A stretch of DNA of 35,420 nucleotides from a virus. The stretch lies in IMG/VR virus record IMGVR_UViG_3300012920_004997, positions 1-35,420 of that record. One strand, given 5' to 3'. Of the stretch, positions 21,907 through 31,116 are shown piece after piece. Position numbers and translations under genes: made by a program. How positions within the stretch are numbered: the stretch's first letter is position 1; each line of letters opens with the position of its first letter. The notes beneath the pieces are model-generated. The model made no database searches and had not been told where the DNA came from. It saw nothing but the letters and a program-made list of their open reading frames with translations.

Positions 21907-24423
21907 ATGGATTTCTATACAAATGTTTGTAGGACTAGGGACAAGATTCTAGTCAAGGGTTATAAGAACGGAAAACAACAAAAACTTTCTGTTGCATATA
22001 GACCCAATCATTTCATTCCTTCAAAGAAAGGAGAAACCCCATTCAAGAGTTTAGACGGAAGGTCACTAGAAGCAGTGAACCTCAACTCTATGGGTGGTGC
22101 AAGAAAGTTCAGAGAGAGATACAGTGGTGTCGAAGGATTCGAAATCCATGGATACGACAGATATATCTACACTTACATTGCAGATAAATTTCAAGGTGAT
22201 ATCAAGTGGGACTTGAAACACATAAAGATTGCAACACTTGATATTGAGTGTGAGTGTGAAGACGGATTCCCCGAACCAATCTATGCAAATGAAAAGGTCA
22301 ATGCAGTATCAATCAAACCTATTGGTGAAGATACACAAGTGTTTGGTATCGGCCCTTGGGAACACAACAGAACAGACGTAGTTTATCACAACTGCAAAAA
22401 CGAATCAGAACTCTTACTCAAGTTTATAAAATACTGGAGAACAGAAAACTTTGATATCATTACTGGTTGGAATGTAAACAGTTTCGATATCACATATCTT
22501 TGTAATCGTATCGACAGAATACTTGGTGAAGGAGAACACAAGAAACTTTCACCATGGAATCAATGTGACGTAAGAGAATTCCACTCAGGTTTTGGTCAGA
22601 AACAAATGATATTCAATCTCTATGGTATCAATGTTCTTGACTATCTTGAACTCTATCGTAAACACACTTTTGTAAATCAAGAATCATACAAACTAGAAAA
22701 CATTGCACAAGTAGAACTTGGTAAAGGTAAGATTGATTACTCAGAGTATGGTAATCTACATACACTATACAAACAAGACTATGGAAAGTTCTTAGACTAT
22801 AATGTTAAAGACGTTGTCCTTGTTGAAGAACTAGAAGAGAAACTAGGACTGATTGAATTGACTTGTGCAATGTCATACAATGCAAAGTGTAATTACAATG
22901 ACACTTTCGGAATGGTGAAGTATTGGGAAACCATAATCTACAATCACCTCAAAGAACAAAACATTCAGACACCACCACAAAGACTAAAGACTGGTAATGA
23001 TAAGACACACCAAATCGTTGGTGCATATGTCAAAGACCCAATCGTTGGAGGTCACAACTGGGTAGTGTCATTCGACTTGAACTCACTGTATCCACATATT
23101 ATTATGCAATACAATATCTCACCTGAGAAAATGGTAAAAGGAAACAGACAAGATATCAATGTAGATAGAATGTTAACCAAACAAGCAGACTTATCTTATG
23201 TTTATCAATGTGGAAATACAGTCACACCAAATGGTGTAATGTATTCTAAAGACAAACAAGGTTTCCTTCCTGAACTTATGGAACGACTCTATGACGAGAG
23301 AAAAGAGTGGAAGAAGAAAATGATTGGTTATCAGAAAGAAAGAGAAGTCTGTAAAGAAACCAAACGTAAGAAAGAACTTGATACACTTATCAAACGTGCA
23401 TACAACAATCAACAGGTTCGTAAGATTGCACTTAACTCAGCATATGGAGCTCTTGCAAATCAATACTTTGCATTCTTTTCTATTGACCTTGCAGAGTCAA
23501 TCACTACTAGTGGTCAGTTGATTATCAAGTGGTCAGAGAAAACTATTAATGAATTCCTAAACAAAACACTTGGGACAGAGAACGAAGACTATGTGATTGC
23601 AATGGATACTGATTCAGTCTATATCACTATGGATAAATTGGTCAAACAAGTTTTACCCGAAGAAACAGACAAGACCAAGATTGTGGATTTTCTAAACAAA
23701 TCTGAAGGAATGATTGAACAGGTTCTTGCAAAAGGATTCAAAGAACTTGCAGAATACACCAATGCATTCCAACAGAAAATGCAAATGGGACGTGAGGTGA
23801 TTGCAGACAGAGGTATATGGACTGCAAAGAAAAGATATATTCTAAATGTTCATGACAACGAAGGTGTCAGACTTGCAGAACCTAAACTCAAAATGATGGG
23901 AATTGAAACTGCAAAATCCTCTACACCTCAATGGGTCAGAACAAAACTAACAGACGCCTTGAAGGTGGTTATGAATGGAACTGAACAAGAATTGTGGGAG
24001 TTCGTAGAAACTGCAAGAAAAGAGTTCAGAAACCTTCCACCCGAAGAGGTTGCATTTCCAAGAGGTATAAAAAATCTTGCACAATACTCTTGTCCTACAA
24101 ACATTTATTCTAAAGGAACACCAATTCATGTTCGAGGTTCTCTACTACACAACCATTTATTGAAATCCAAGAACCTCGACATGAGATATGAAATGATTAA
24201 GAACTCAGATAAGATTCGTTTTTCATATCTCACAACACCAAACCCAATCAATGAAAATGTAATATCATTTATCAGTTCACTTCCTAGAGAACTAGATTTA
24301 CATAGATTCATTGATTATGATATGCAATTTGACAAAGCATTTGTTGAACCACTCAAAAATATTGTCAATCTTATTAACTGGAATGTTGAACCAGTTGCAA
24401 GTTTAGATTCATTTTTTGGATAA
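21907..24423 (+). CDS. 43: DNA polymerase, family B (Gp43)
   Basis: This is the 838-residue replicative polymerase with proofreading. Exonuclease motifs: DIE (112-114), NSFDITYL (D194) and YNVKD (298-302). Polymerase motifs: SFDLNSLYP (D390), KIALNSAYG (506-514) and MDTDSVY (D567, D569). The length is near T4 Gp43 (898). The C-terminus ASLDSFFG corresponds to the clamp-binding tail of T4-like polymerases. The start directly follows a sigma70-type promoter without a ribosome site, unlike T4 where RegA and Gp43 itself act on a leader; autogenous control by leader binding would not be possible on a leaderless transcript. A late box overlaps its stop. Confidence 0.97.
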   Translation: MDFYTNVCRTRDKILVKGYKNGKQQKLSVAYRPNHFIPSKKGETPFKSLDGRSLEAVNLNSMGGARKFRERYSGVEGFEIHGYDRYIYTYIADKFQGDIKWDLKHIKIATLDIECECEDGFPEPIYANEKVNAVSIKPIGEDTQVFGIGPWEHNRTDVVYHNCKNESELLLKFIKYWRTENFDIITGWNVNSFDITYLCNRIDRILGEGEHKKLSPWNQCDVREFHSGFGQKQMIFNLYGINVLDYLELYRKHTFVNQESYKLENIAQVELGKGKIDYSEYGNLHTLYKQDYGKFLDYNVKDVVLVEELEEKLGLIELTCAMSYNAKCNYNDTFGMVKYWETIIYNHLKEQNIQTPPQRLKTGNDKTHQIVGAYVKDPIVGGHNWVVSFDLNSLYPHIIMQYNISPEKMVKGNRQDINVDRMLTKQADLSYVYQCGNTVTPNGVMYSKDKQGFLPELMERLYDERKEWKKKMIGYQKEREVCKETKRKKELDTLIKRAYNNQQVRKIALNSAYGALANQYFAFFSIDLAESITTSGQLIIKWSEKTINEFLNKTLGTENEDYVIAMDTDSVYITMDKLVKQVLPEETDKTKIVDFLNKSEGMIEQVLAKGFKELAEYTNAFQQKMQMGREVIADRGIWTAKKRYILNVHDNEGVRLAEPKLKMMGIETAKSSTPQWVRTKLTDALKVVMNGTEQELWEFVETARKEFRNLPPEEVAFPRGIKNLAQYSCPTNIYSKGTPIHVRGSLLHNHLLKSKNLDMRYEMIKNSDKIRFSYLTTPNPINENVISFISSLPRELDLHRFIDYDMQFDKAFVEPLKNIVNLINWNVEPVASLDSFFG

Positions 24424-24426
24424 ATA
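24419..24426 (+). promoter_or_regulatory. Late promoter-like box GATAAATA
   Basis: This box overlaps the stop codon of gene 43. The predicted start near 24432 is one base before the ATG at 24433, and no Shine-Dalgarno is present. Confidence 0.55.
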
Positions 24427-24432
24427 ACTATA

Positions 24433-24855
24433 ATGGCATATAGTAAAGAAGTAGTAAAACGATTTGAATCCGTTTTAAATAACCCCGAAAAACATGCTGT
24501 TGGAAGATTCGACCCTAACGACCCTATGGTTGCAACAGGAATGGAAGGAGCTCCAGCATGTGGTGACGTTATGAAACTTCAGTTGAAATTAGATTTAGAC
24601 GAAAGAATCATTGACGTAAAATTCAAAACCTATGGGTGTGGAAGTGCAATTGCAAGTTCTACTACTTTTGTAGAAATGCTTAAGGGTAAAACTATAGAAG
24701 AAGCAAAACTTATCAAGGATAAAGACATTGCAGCTATATTAGATTTACCACCAATTAAATTGCATTGTTCTGTTCTTGCAGAAGGTTCGATTAGAAAAGC
24801 AATCGAAGATTGGGAACAGAAGTCTGCACATAGGAAACACAATCAAAATGTATGA
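24433..24855 (+). CDS. iscU: IscU/NifU-like iron-sulfur cluster scaffold
   Basis: This 140-residue scaffold protein has all the cluster ligands of IscU: C43 and D45 (APACGD), C69 (TYGCGSAIASS), H111 and C112 (KLHCSVLAE). The SAIASSTTFVEMLKGKTIEEA segment is diagnostic. IscU receives sulfur from a cysteine desulfurase and builds Fe-S clusters for transfer to client proteins. The LPPIKLHCS segment corresponds to the LPPVKLHCS loop recognised by Hsc66/HscA in E. coli. The phage carries no desulfurase in this window, so it would rely on host IscS or SufS. Clients are unknown; the YkgJ-like protein at 33671 is a conceivable one. Confidence 0.95.
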   Translation: MAYSKEVVKRFESVLNNPEKHAVGRFDPNDPMVATGMEGAPACGDVMKLQLKLDLDERIIDVKFKTYGCGSAIASSTTFVEMLKGKTIEEAKLIKDKDIAAILDLPPIKLHCSVLAEGSIRKAIEDWEQKSAHRKHNQNV

Positions 24856-25288
24856 GTATAAAGTATCAGTAGTAAAAGTGGTCGATGGTGACACTGTAGA
24901 CGTAGATATCGATTTAGGATTCGGTATGGTTTATAAGAAACAACGTGTTAGAATGTTAGGAATCGACACGCCAGAATCTAGAACTAGAGATTTAACTGAA
25001 AAGAAATTCGGTAAAGCAAGTAAAAAACATCTCAAAAAACTATTAGAGGAGTGTGAAAGTGTATCCCTTGTATCACATGACAAAGGAAAATTTGGTAGAA
25101 TATTGGGTGAATTATATGCTCACCATATCGAAGGACACCCAGTCTTTGGACACAAAGTCAACATAAACGAACAAATGATTTTAGATTATCATGCAGTAAA
25201 ATACACTGGTGGTAATAAAGAAGAAATCGAAGAAGGTCATTTAAAAAACAGAGAAAAATTAATCCAATTAGGTGAGGTAGTGTTATGA
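24848..25288 (+). CDS. Staphylococcal nuclease-like (SNase) endonuclease
   Basis: This 146-residue protein has the SNase fold signature VVKVVDGDTVDVDIDLGFG and the catalytic set R35 (QRVRMLG), D40-T41 and E43 (GIDTPES), and R84 (KFGRILGE), in the right order and almost with Staphylococcus numbering. Such nucleases cut DNA or RNA with calcium. No signal peptide is seen, so it should act in the cytoplasm, perhaps on host DNA for nucleotide recycling. The ATG at 24848 overlaps the IscU stop by 8 nt (ATGTATGA). The stop overlaps the next small gene by 4 nt (ATGA). Confidence 0.92.
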   Translation: MYEYKVSVVKVVDGDTVDVDIDLGFGMVYKKQRVRMLGIDTPESRTRDLTEKKFGKASKKHLKKLLEECESVSLVSHDKGKFGRILGELYAHHIEGHPVFGHKVNINEQMILDYHAVKYTGGNKEEIEEGHLKNREKLIQLGEVVL

Positions 25289-25455
25289 TTATAACACCTA
25301 TGGATTGTTTCTATATCTTAATGATTGGTGTAATCTTTGCATTTATCATACACTTAGAAGTCAAAGTATCTTCCTTAGTTTCTATGATGGAAGAACATGT
25401 CAGAATAGACGACAGACTTTGTGATATTTCTAAAAAATTAGACGAAACCCACTAG
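25285..25455 (+). CDS. Small membrane/coiled-coil protein (56 residues)
   Basis: This short gene starts with a 4-nt overlap (ATGA) on the nuclease stop. The protein has a hydrophobic helix (about 9-23, FYILMIGVIFAFIIH) followed by a helical region (LEVKVSSLVSMMEEHVRIDD) and a charged end. Its plan matches the two small proteins at 11094 and 11392: one N-terminal membrane helix then a coiled coil. A lysis- or membrane-related role is possible. The stop lies within the uvsX promoter. Confidence 0.68.
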   Translation: MIITPMDCFYILMIGVIFAFIIHLEVKVSSLVSMMEEHVRIDDRLCDISKKLDETH

Positions 25456-25481
25456 ACAAAATCTAACATAGATACTATAAT
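25453..25481 (+). promoter_or_regulatory. Sigma70-type promoter for uvsX
   Basis: TAGACA (25453-25458) and TATAAT (25476-25481) are 17 bp apart. The start near 25488 leaves a 20-nt leader with GGAG (25497-25500) before the ATG at 25508. Confidence 0.75.
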
Positions 25482-25507
25482 GTATATAAACATTATGGAG
25501 AAGTGTT

Positions 25508-26560
25508 ATGTCATTTATTAAAGACTTAGTGAAATCCTCGGGAAACGAGTATGCAAATATCGTTTCTGAAGGGGTTGCAGCTGGGGACGTAGATACCTTT
25601 GTTGATACAGGTTCTTATGTCTTCAATGCATTACTCAGTGGTTCACTTTATGGTGGACTTCCTAAAAACAAAATTACTGCAATCGCAGGTGAATCAGCAA
25701 CTGGTAAAACATTCTTTGCATTAGGAATGGTCAAACAGTTTCTAGAAGATAATCCTGAGTCTGCAGTTATCTACTTCGAATCCGAATCAGCAATCAGTAA
25801 ACAAATGATTGAAGAGAGAGGAATCGATTCAAACAGAATGGTTATCGTGCCTGTGGTCACTGTTCAAGAATTCAGACAACAGGCAATATCTATACTTGAT
25901 AAGTATCTCGAAACTCCAAAAGATAAGAGACCACCTATGATGATGTGTCTTGATTCACTTGGAATGTTATCGACTACTAAAGAAATCGAGGATACTGCAG
26001 AGGGTAAAGAAACTCGTGACATGACTCGTGCTCAAGTTGTTAAAGGTGCATTCAGAGTTCTAACACTTAAGTTAGGACGTGCTGGTGTTCCTATGATTGT
26101 GACTAATCACACTTATGACGTGATTGGTTCAATGTTCCCACAAAAAGAAATGGGTGGTGGAAGTGGTCTTAAATATGCAGCCTCTTCAATTATCTATCTT
26201 TCAAAGAAGAAAGAAAAAGAAGGAACAGAAGTCATTGGAAATATCATTCATTGTAAGAATGCAAAATCAAGACTTACAGTTGAGAACAGAATCGTAGACG
26301 TAAGATTGTCATACGATAGTGGTCTTGATAGATACTATGGTCTTCTAGACCTTGCACTTGCAAGTGGTATCTTCAAGAAGTCTTCAACAAGAATTGAATT
26401 ACCAAATGGTAAAACAGAGTTTGGTAAAACTATTAACAACAACCCCGAGAAATACTTTACTGATGAAGTAATGGAAAGACTCGAAAAGGTCGTAGAAGGA
26501 TACTTTAAATATGGAAACGAGAATAGAACAGACAATACTGAAGAATCTGATTCAGAGTGA
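25508..26560 (+). CDS. uvsX: UvsX recombinase (RecA-like)
   Basis: This is a 350-residue strand-exchange protein of the T4 UvsX family. Walker A is GESATGKT (61-68) and Walker B lies in MMMCLDSLG (144-152). Further family features: [51 protein letters not shown] and [18 protein letters not shown]. It coats single-stranded DNA and drives recombination-dependent replication and repair with UvsY and the Gp46/47 nuclease. It has its own sigma70-type promoter. The C-terminal tail is acidic (TEESDSE), as in many RecA-like proteins, and overlaps the helicase start by 50 nt. Confidence 0.96.
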   Translation: MSFIKDLVKSSGNEYANIVSEGVAAGDVDTFVDTGSYVFNALLSGSLYGGLPKNKITAIAGESATGKTFFALGMVKQFLEDNPESAVIYFESESAISKQMIEERGIDSNRMVIVPVVTVQEFRQQAISILDKYLETPKDKRPPMMMCLDSLGMLSTTKEIEDTAEGKETRDMTRAQVVKGAFRVLTLKLGRAGVPMIVTNHTYDVIGSMFPQKEMGGGSGLKYAASSIIYLSKKKEKEGTEVIGNIIHCKNAKSRLTVENRIVDVRLSYDSGLDRYYGLLDLALASGIFKKSSTRIELPNGKTEFGKTINNNPEKYFTDEVMERLEKVVEGYFKYGNENRTDNTEESDSE

Positions 26561-27899
26561 AGAGTTTACACGGAAGTGTGTTCCTTTCATTAAATCAGAG
26601 TATTTTGCCGATACTGAAGAAAGAACTATATTCAATGAAATATTTGAATACTTTCAGAAGTATACTAAACCACCAACAGTAGAAGCACTTCTCATAAACC
26701 TTGATAACAATACCTCATTAAATGAGAATATTGCAAAAGGTTCAAAAACTATTGTTGAGAAAATTGGTAAAGAAAAAGACCAAACCCCTAGTGATTGGTT
26801 AATAGACGAAACAGAGAAATGGTGCAAAGATAGAGCAATCTATATTGCAGTCATGGACTCTATCGAAGTTATAGATAAAAAATCACAAAGGTCTACTGGT
26901 GAAATACCTGAGTTATTGAAGGACGCACTTTCCGTGTCCTTTGACACTCATATTGGACATGACGTGTTAGAGGATACAGACGAAAGGTTTGAGTTCTATC
27001 ATACGGAAGAAGAGAAGATTCCTTTTGATTTGGAATACTTCAACAAAATTACAAAAGGTGGTTTACCTAATAAAACACTTAACATTGTTCTTGCTGGAAC
27101 AGGTGTTGGTAAATCATTGTTTATGTGTCACCAAGCAAGTTCTTGTTTAATGATGGGTAAGAATGTTCTATACATTACACTAGAAATGTCAGAGGAAAGG
27201 ATTGCAGAAAGAATTGACTCTAACACTATGAATGTTCCTATGAAAGAACTTCCCGATTTATCTAAGAAAATGTATGATAAGAAAGTTGAGAAACTCAAAA
27301 ACAAAACAAAAGGTAAATTGATTGTAAAAGAATATCCAACTGCAGCTGCTCATGTTGGACACTTCAGACACTTATTACAAGAATTGGATATCAAAAAAGA
27401 TTTTCAACCCGATATCATTTTCATAGATTATCTAAACATATGTGCTTCTCATAGAATCAGGCCAGGAAGTGGTGCAAACTCATACACATTGGTGAAGAGT
27501 ATTGCAGAAGAACTCAGAGGTCTTGCAGTCGAATATGACGTTCCATTGGTAAGTGCAACACAAACAACCCGAAGTGGTTATGGTTCCACGGATATTGGAC
27601 TCGAAGACACTTCGGAATCTTTTGGACTGCCTGCAACTGCAGACTTAATGTTTGCATTGATTACCAGTGACGAACTAGAAGAACTAGACCAACTTGTAGT
27701 CAAACAGTTGAAGAATCGATACAATGACCCTACAATCTTCAAAAGATTTGTGATTGGTATTGATAGAAGTCGTATGAAACTCTATGATTGTGAACAAGAA
27801 GCACAAGAAGAGTTATTCGATAGTGACGATTATGATGACGATACACCAGTGTTTGATAGAAACAGAGGTGCAGAAAAATTCAATGATTTTAAAGTTTAA
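26511..27899 (+). CDS. 41: DnaB-like replicative helicase (Gp41)
   Basis: This 462-residue hexameric helicase unwinds DNA ahead of the fork and recruits primase. An N-terminal helical domain (~1-150) is followed by the RecA-like motor: Walker A AGTGVGKS (195-202), Walker [10 protein letters not shown] (about 296-304), the [11 protein letters not shown] motif and the arginine finger region GIDRSRMK. The length is close to T4 Gp41 (475). The start at 26511 overlaps uvsX by 50 nt, so its N-terminus [14 protein letters not shown] is encoded within the uvsX tail. An acidic C-terminal tail is present. Confidence 0.95.
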   Translation: METRIEQTILKNLIQSEEFTRKCVPFIKSEYFADTEERTIFNEIFEYFQKYTKPPTVEALLINLDNNTSLNENIAKGSKTIVEKIGKEKDQTPSDWLIDETEKWCKDRAIYIAVMDSIEVIDKKSQRSTGEIPELLKDALSVSFDTHIGHDVLEDTDERFEFYHTEEEKIPFDLEYFNKITKGGLPNKTLNIVLAGTGVGKSLFMCHQASSCLMMGKNVLYITLEMSEERIAERIDSNTMNVPMKELPDLSKKMYDKKVEKLKNKTKGKLIVKEYPTAAAHVGHFRHLLQELDIKKDFQPDIIFIDYLNICASHRIRPGSGANSYTLVKSIAEELRGLAVEYDVPLVSATQTTRSGYGSTDIGLEDTSESFGLPATADLMFALITSDELEELDQLVVKQLKNRYNDPTIFKRFVIGIDRSRMKLYDCEQEAQEELFDSDDYDDDTPVFDRNRGAEKFNDFKV

Positions 27900-27907
27900 A
27901 AACCCAC

Positions 27908-27936
27908 TTTACAGGACACATAAATAATGATATACT
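27908..27936 (+). promoter_or_regulatory. Sigma70-type promoter
   Basis: TTTACA (27908-27913) and TATACT (27931-27936) are 17 bp apart. The predicted start near 27943 is 7 nt before the ATG at 27950. A late-type box lies within the spacer. Confidence 0.65.
27919..27926 (+). promoter_or_regulatory. Late promoter-like box CATAAATA
   Basis: This box lies inside the spacer of the sigma70-type promoter at 27908-27936, so the same gene could be read early and late. The predicted late start is near 27932. Confidence 0.55.
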
Positions 27937-27949
27937 GGTAAGTTAGATT

Positions 27950-28126
27950 ATGAAAAAGACTCTCAAAAGTCAAGACGTGATATCCTCTATCTCTAAGAAG
28001 ATAGAATTAAAGAAGGCCTTAAGACAGGCACGTTCTGATAAAGACAAAAAAGAAATCGATAAAATAACTAAAAAAATTGATAAAATAGAAACAAAATTGT
28101 CTTCCTCACCCCTCTCAAAATCCTAA
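27950..28126 (+). CDS. Small basic coiled-coil protein (58 residues)
   Basis: This short gene encodes a Lys-rich helical protein: MKKTLKSQDVISSISKKIEL, then KKALRQARSDKDKKEIDKIT and KKIDKIETKL, ending in Ser-rich residues. Heptad-like I/L spacing suggests a coiled coil that could bind nucleic acid or a partner. It is preceded by both an early-type and a late-type promoter but has no clear Shine-Dalgarno. I do not recognise a family. Existence rests on codon openness, promoter placement and the lack of any other gene here. Confidence 0.62.
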   Translation: MKKTLKSQDVISSISKKIELKKALRQARSDKDKKEIDKITKKIDKIETKLSSSPLSKS

Positions 28127-28153
28127 ATAATAGTATAAAATCACGGAGATACT

Positions 28154-28570
28154 ATGTCTAGAGCAGACTCAAAAACACAATTACAGAGTAAAATTGCACA
28201 AGTGCAAAAAGATATTGACTGGAACACTAACGTAAATGGTGATTACAACATGGTTGAAACAACTAATCCTTATTCTTCAAGGGTTGACTACACTGGTATT
28301 GACGGATATAAAGGTTGGTTAATACAGTGGCAGTCTGATAACTCAGGTGTTAGTTATGACGCAGATTTTTCATTCACTGATACTGAATGGGACAGTAAGT
28401 CAGATGACGAGAGAAATCAATTCTTTTCACATGCACATAAAGAGATTGTGACAGACGGAACTGTTCCTAATATCGACTCTTTCAACACTGAAAAAGCAAC
28501 ATTACAAGCTGACCTTGACGATTTAATCGCAGGTGAAGAAGCTGGTGATGTTGACCAAGTTTCAGGTTAA
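28154..28570 (+). CDS. Hypothetical protein
   Basis: This is a 138-residue acidic protein. The N-terminus is helical (SKTQLQSKIAQVQKDIDWN), the middle has aromatic Gly/Asp-rich sequence (RVDYTGIDGYKGWLIQWQSD), and the end is a second helix (FNTEKATLQADLDDLIAGEE). The helical ends could pack as a hairpin. Shine-Dalgarno GGAG (28145-28148) is 5 nt before the ATG. No family was recognised; a virion-associated role is possible because genes downstream are late. Confidence 0.72.
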   Translation: MSRADSKTQLQSKIAQVQKDIDWNTNVNGDYNMVETTNPYSSRVDYTGIDGYKGWLIQWQSDNSGVSYDADFSFTDTEWDSKSDDERNQFFSHAHKEIVTDGTVPNIDSFNTEKATLQADLDDLIAGEEAGDVDQVSG

Positions 28571-28577
28571 AAATTCC

Positions 28578-28585
28578 CATAAATA
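28578..28585 (+). promoter_or_regulatory. Late promoter-like box CATAAATA
   Basis: This box lies 38 nt before the ATG at 28623. A TATAAT at 28610-28615 with a weak -35 (TAGTAT, 28587-28592) may give a second start at 28622-28623. There is no Shine-Dalgarno for the gene. Confidence 0.55.
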
Positions 28586-28622
28586 GTAGTATTACCACCA
28601 AGATTGTGGTATAATTACTATT

Positions 28623-29828
28623 ATGGGTGCAAAAAATCTACATTTAGAACACTTAGAAGACGAGATAATCAATCAAGGTATTGACGGAGGTCGTGGAGCT
28701 ATAAACTTCTTACAGGGTCTTAGGGACATGTTGAAGGGTAATTCCAAATCAAGTGTTAACATGACTGTCAAGTGGGACGGAGCTCCTGCTATTTTTTGTG
28801 GTTTACACCCCGAAACCAATCAATTCTTTGTTGCAAAAAAATCATTGTTCAATAAAACAGGTGCAATGTTTTACACTTCAGAATCAGAAATCAAGAATGC
28901 AAGTGAGTTATCAGGAACACTTCAGGAAAAATTCTTAACTGCATTTCAATGTTTATCTAAATTATCTTGGAATACAATCATGCAAGGTGATTTAATGTAT
29001 ACTAATGATAAGAAAATGCAGAAGATTGACGGAAAATCATTTGTCACATTTCAACCTAATACAATCATGTATGCAGTCAATATAGAATCAGACTTAGGTA
29101 AAAAGATTGCAAACTCTAAAATGGGAATCGTATTTCACACTACTTATAGTGGTTCAACCATAGAAGACCTATCTGCAAGTTTTGGTGCGAACATATCCAA
29201 ACTAGGAAACAGTTCAGACGTATGGATTGACGATGCAACGTATAAAGATGTCAGTGGTAAAGGTTCAATGACTGCAAAAGAAACACTTGCACTTACACAA
29301 GAATTATCTAAAACAGGTAAAGCCTTTCATGGAATCAAAAGAAAAGACTTAGTCAAGTTCATGGAAATACAAGGTGAGATTGCAAGGAAAGGTGCTGGTG
29401 CAACATATAAAACATATTGTAATACACTTATCAGAGGTGGTTCATATAAACCAACCTATGACGGATACATGAAACACTTTGAGAACTATTGGAGAGATAA
29501 GGTAGTTGGTAAAGTCAAAACAGAAAAGACAAAAGAAATCAAAAGAGAAATCGGTGAACAACTCTATAACGAACTTAGAAGTTTAAAGAAAATGATTCAG
29601 AATCTTACTTCATTTATGGGACACTTGGTCGTTGCAAAACAACTTATCATAAATGCACTAAATAGAGTAAAGAGTATCGGAACTTTCAAAAAGACTGCTA
29701 ATGGTTTCGAAGTGGTCAATCCCGAAGGATACGTTGCAATCGATAAAACAGGAAGTGCAGTCAAACTTGTAGATAGAATGGAGTTTGCATACAATAACTT
29801 TACTGCACAAAAGAATTGGGATAAGTAA
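28623..29828 (+). CDS. Ligase/nucleotidyltransferase-like protein
   Basis: This 401-residue protein has KWDG (50-53, in TVKWDGAPAIF), the active-site motif I of covalent nucleotidyltransferases such as RNA and DNA ligases, where the Lys is adenylylated. Near the C-terminus EGYVAI (368-373) and VKLVD (380-384) resemble motifs IV and V. I recall a conserved, uncharacterised family of this kind in T4-like marine phages (possibly DUF6267). It could seal or cap nucleic acid. The gene that follows, coupled by TAATG, has nucleotidyltransferase and kinase domains, which suggests a joint end-processing role. It is transcribed close to its ATG, with no ribosome site. Confidence 0.82.
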   Translation: MGAKNLHLEHLEDEIINQGIDGGRGAINFLQGLRDMLKGNSKSSVNMTVKWDGAPAIFCGLHPETNQFFVAKKSLFNKTGAMFYTSESEIKNASELSGTLQEKFLTAFQCLSKLSWNTIMQGDLMYTNDKKMQKIDGKSFVTFQPNTIMYAVNIESDLGKKIANSKMGIVFHTTYSGSTIEDLSASFGANISKLGNSSDVWIDDATYKDVSGKGSMTAKETLALTQELSKTGKAFHGIKRKDLVKFMEIQGEIARKGAGATYKTYCNTLIRGGSYKPTYDGYMKHFENYWRDKVVGKVKTEKTKEIKREIGEQLYNELRSLKKMIQNLTSFMGHLVVAKQLIINALNRVKSIGTFKKTANGFEVVNPEGYVAIDKTGSAVKLVDRMEFAYNNFTAQKNWDK

Positions 29829-31108
29829 TGAAAACGTTTAACGGATTTTTAGTAGAAGCAAAAGAGAAAGGTGCAGTATTTACCTTTGGTCGTTTCAATC
29901 CACCTACTACAGGTCATGCAAAGTTAGTAGATAAACTCAAAAAAGAATCAAGAGGTGATGACGTTCTGTTGTTCACTTCACACTCCAACGACAAACAAAA
30001 GAATCCACTCAATCATAGAGATAAAATTAAATACCTTAGAAACTTTTTTGGAAAGATTGTTGCAGACGTAAACGCAAGAACAGTATTCGAGATTGCAACA
30101 GAATTACATAAAAAGAAATACACTAGAATCAAAATGGTTGTTGGGTCAGATAGAGTGAGAGAGTTTGATACACTTCTAAACAAATATAATGGTGTAAAAG
30201 CAAGACACGGATTCTATAAGTTTGACGAAATCAATATAGTATCAGCTGGTGAACGTGACCCTGATGCAGATGATGTCAGTGGAATGTCTGCAAGTAAACT
30301 CAGAGGATATGCAGAAGCAGGTGACTTTGATAATTTTAAACAAGGTGTTCCTACAAAGAATAAAGGATTAGTTCAGAAACTTTATAACGATATCCGTAAA
30401 GGAATGGGTATTGCAGAATCAACACTACCACACTACATGGTCGAAGATTTGATAGACGAAGGTGTTTATGACCCAGGCACCTTTAAAGCAGTTTTCCTAA
30501 TGGGTGGGCCAGGTTCAGGTAAATCAACAGTTGTAAAGAAATTAGGATTAACTGCACTTGGTTTAAAAATGGTTAACACTGATAAAGCATTCGAAACAGG
30601 ATTAAAGAAAGCAGGATTAGGATTAGATTTAAGAAACATGCCTGCAGATTTACGTGACCCAATTAGAAAACGTGCAAAAGATATCACCAAAAAGAATATG
30701 GATTCATATATCAATAACAGACTTGGAATGATATTTGACACTACAAGTGCCGATTCAAACAAGATTAAGAACTACAAAAAAATGTTAGATAAAATTGGAT
30801 ACGAATACAAAATGATATTTGTTAGTGCAAGTCTTGAAAATGCACAAAAGAGAAATGAAATGCGTGCAAGAAAATTACCACCCGAAATAGTTAAAAAGGA
30901 TTGGGAAGCTTCTAGAAAGAATGCAGATTTATTTAAATCTATGTTTAAAAAAGATTTTGTCGAAGTGACAAATGACGATGATTTAGGAACATTAGAGAAG
31001 AAAGCAAACAAACTCTACGCAAAACTATTGGGTTGGTCTACTTCATTCCCTAAAAACAAAATTGCACTTGCATGGAAACAAGCAGAGTTAGACGCAAAAA
31101 GGTCATAA
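29828..31108 (+). CDS. Nucleotidyltransferase-kinase fusion (NadR-like plan)
   Basis: This 426-residue two-domain protein has an N-terminal (~14-165) HIGH-superfamily nucleotidyltransferase with GRFNPPTTGH (21-30) and SGMSASKLR (151-159), the signature pair of NMN or pantetheine-phosphate adenylyltransferases. The C-terminal part (~218-400) is a P-loop kinase with Walker A GGPGSGKST (226-234) and FDTTSAD, closer to Zeta-toxin or polynucleotide kinases than to NadR's ribosylnicotinamide kinase. NAD salvage or nucleic-acid end repair are both possible. Coupled by TAATG to the ligase-like gene upstream. Confidence 0.85.
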   Translation: MKTFNGFLVEAKEKGAVFTFGRFNPPTTGHAKLVDKLKKESRGDDVLLFTSHSNDKQKNPLNHRDKIKYLRNFFGKIVADVNARTVFEIATELHKKKYTRIKMVVGSDRVREFDTLLNKYNGVKARHGFYKFDEINIVSAGERDPDADDVSGMSASKLRGYAEAGDFDNFKQGVPTKNKGLVQKLYNDIRKGMGIAESTLPHYMVEDLIDEGVYDPGTFKAVFLMGGPGSGKSTVVKKLGLTALGLKMVNTDKAFETGLKKAGLGLDLRNMPADLRDPIRKRAKDITKKNMDSYINNRLGMIFDTTSADSNKIKNYKKMLDKIGYEYKMIFVSASLENAQKRNEMRARKLPPEIVKKDWEASRKNADLFKSMFKKDFVEVTNDDDLGTLEKKANKLYAKLLGWSTSFPKNKIALAWKQAELDAKRS

Positions 31109-31111
31109 ATA
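31104..31111 (+). promoter_or_regulatory. Late promoter-like box CATAAATA
   Basis: The box overlaps the previous stop. The predicted start at 31117 coincides with the ATG of the next gene, which lacks a Shine-Dalgarno, giving a leaderless transcript. Confidence 0.6.
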
Positions 31112-31116
31112 GTAAT

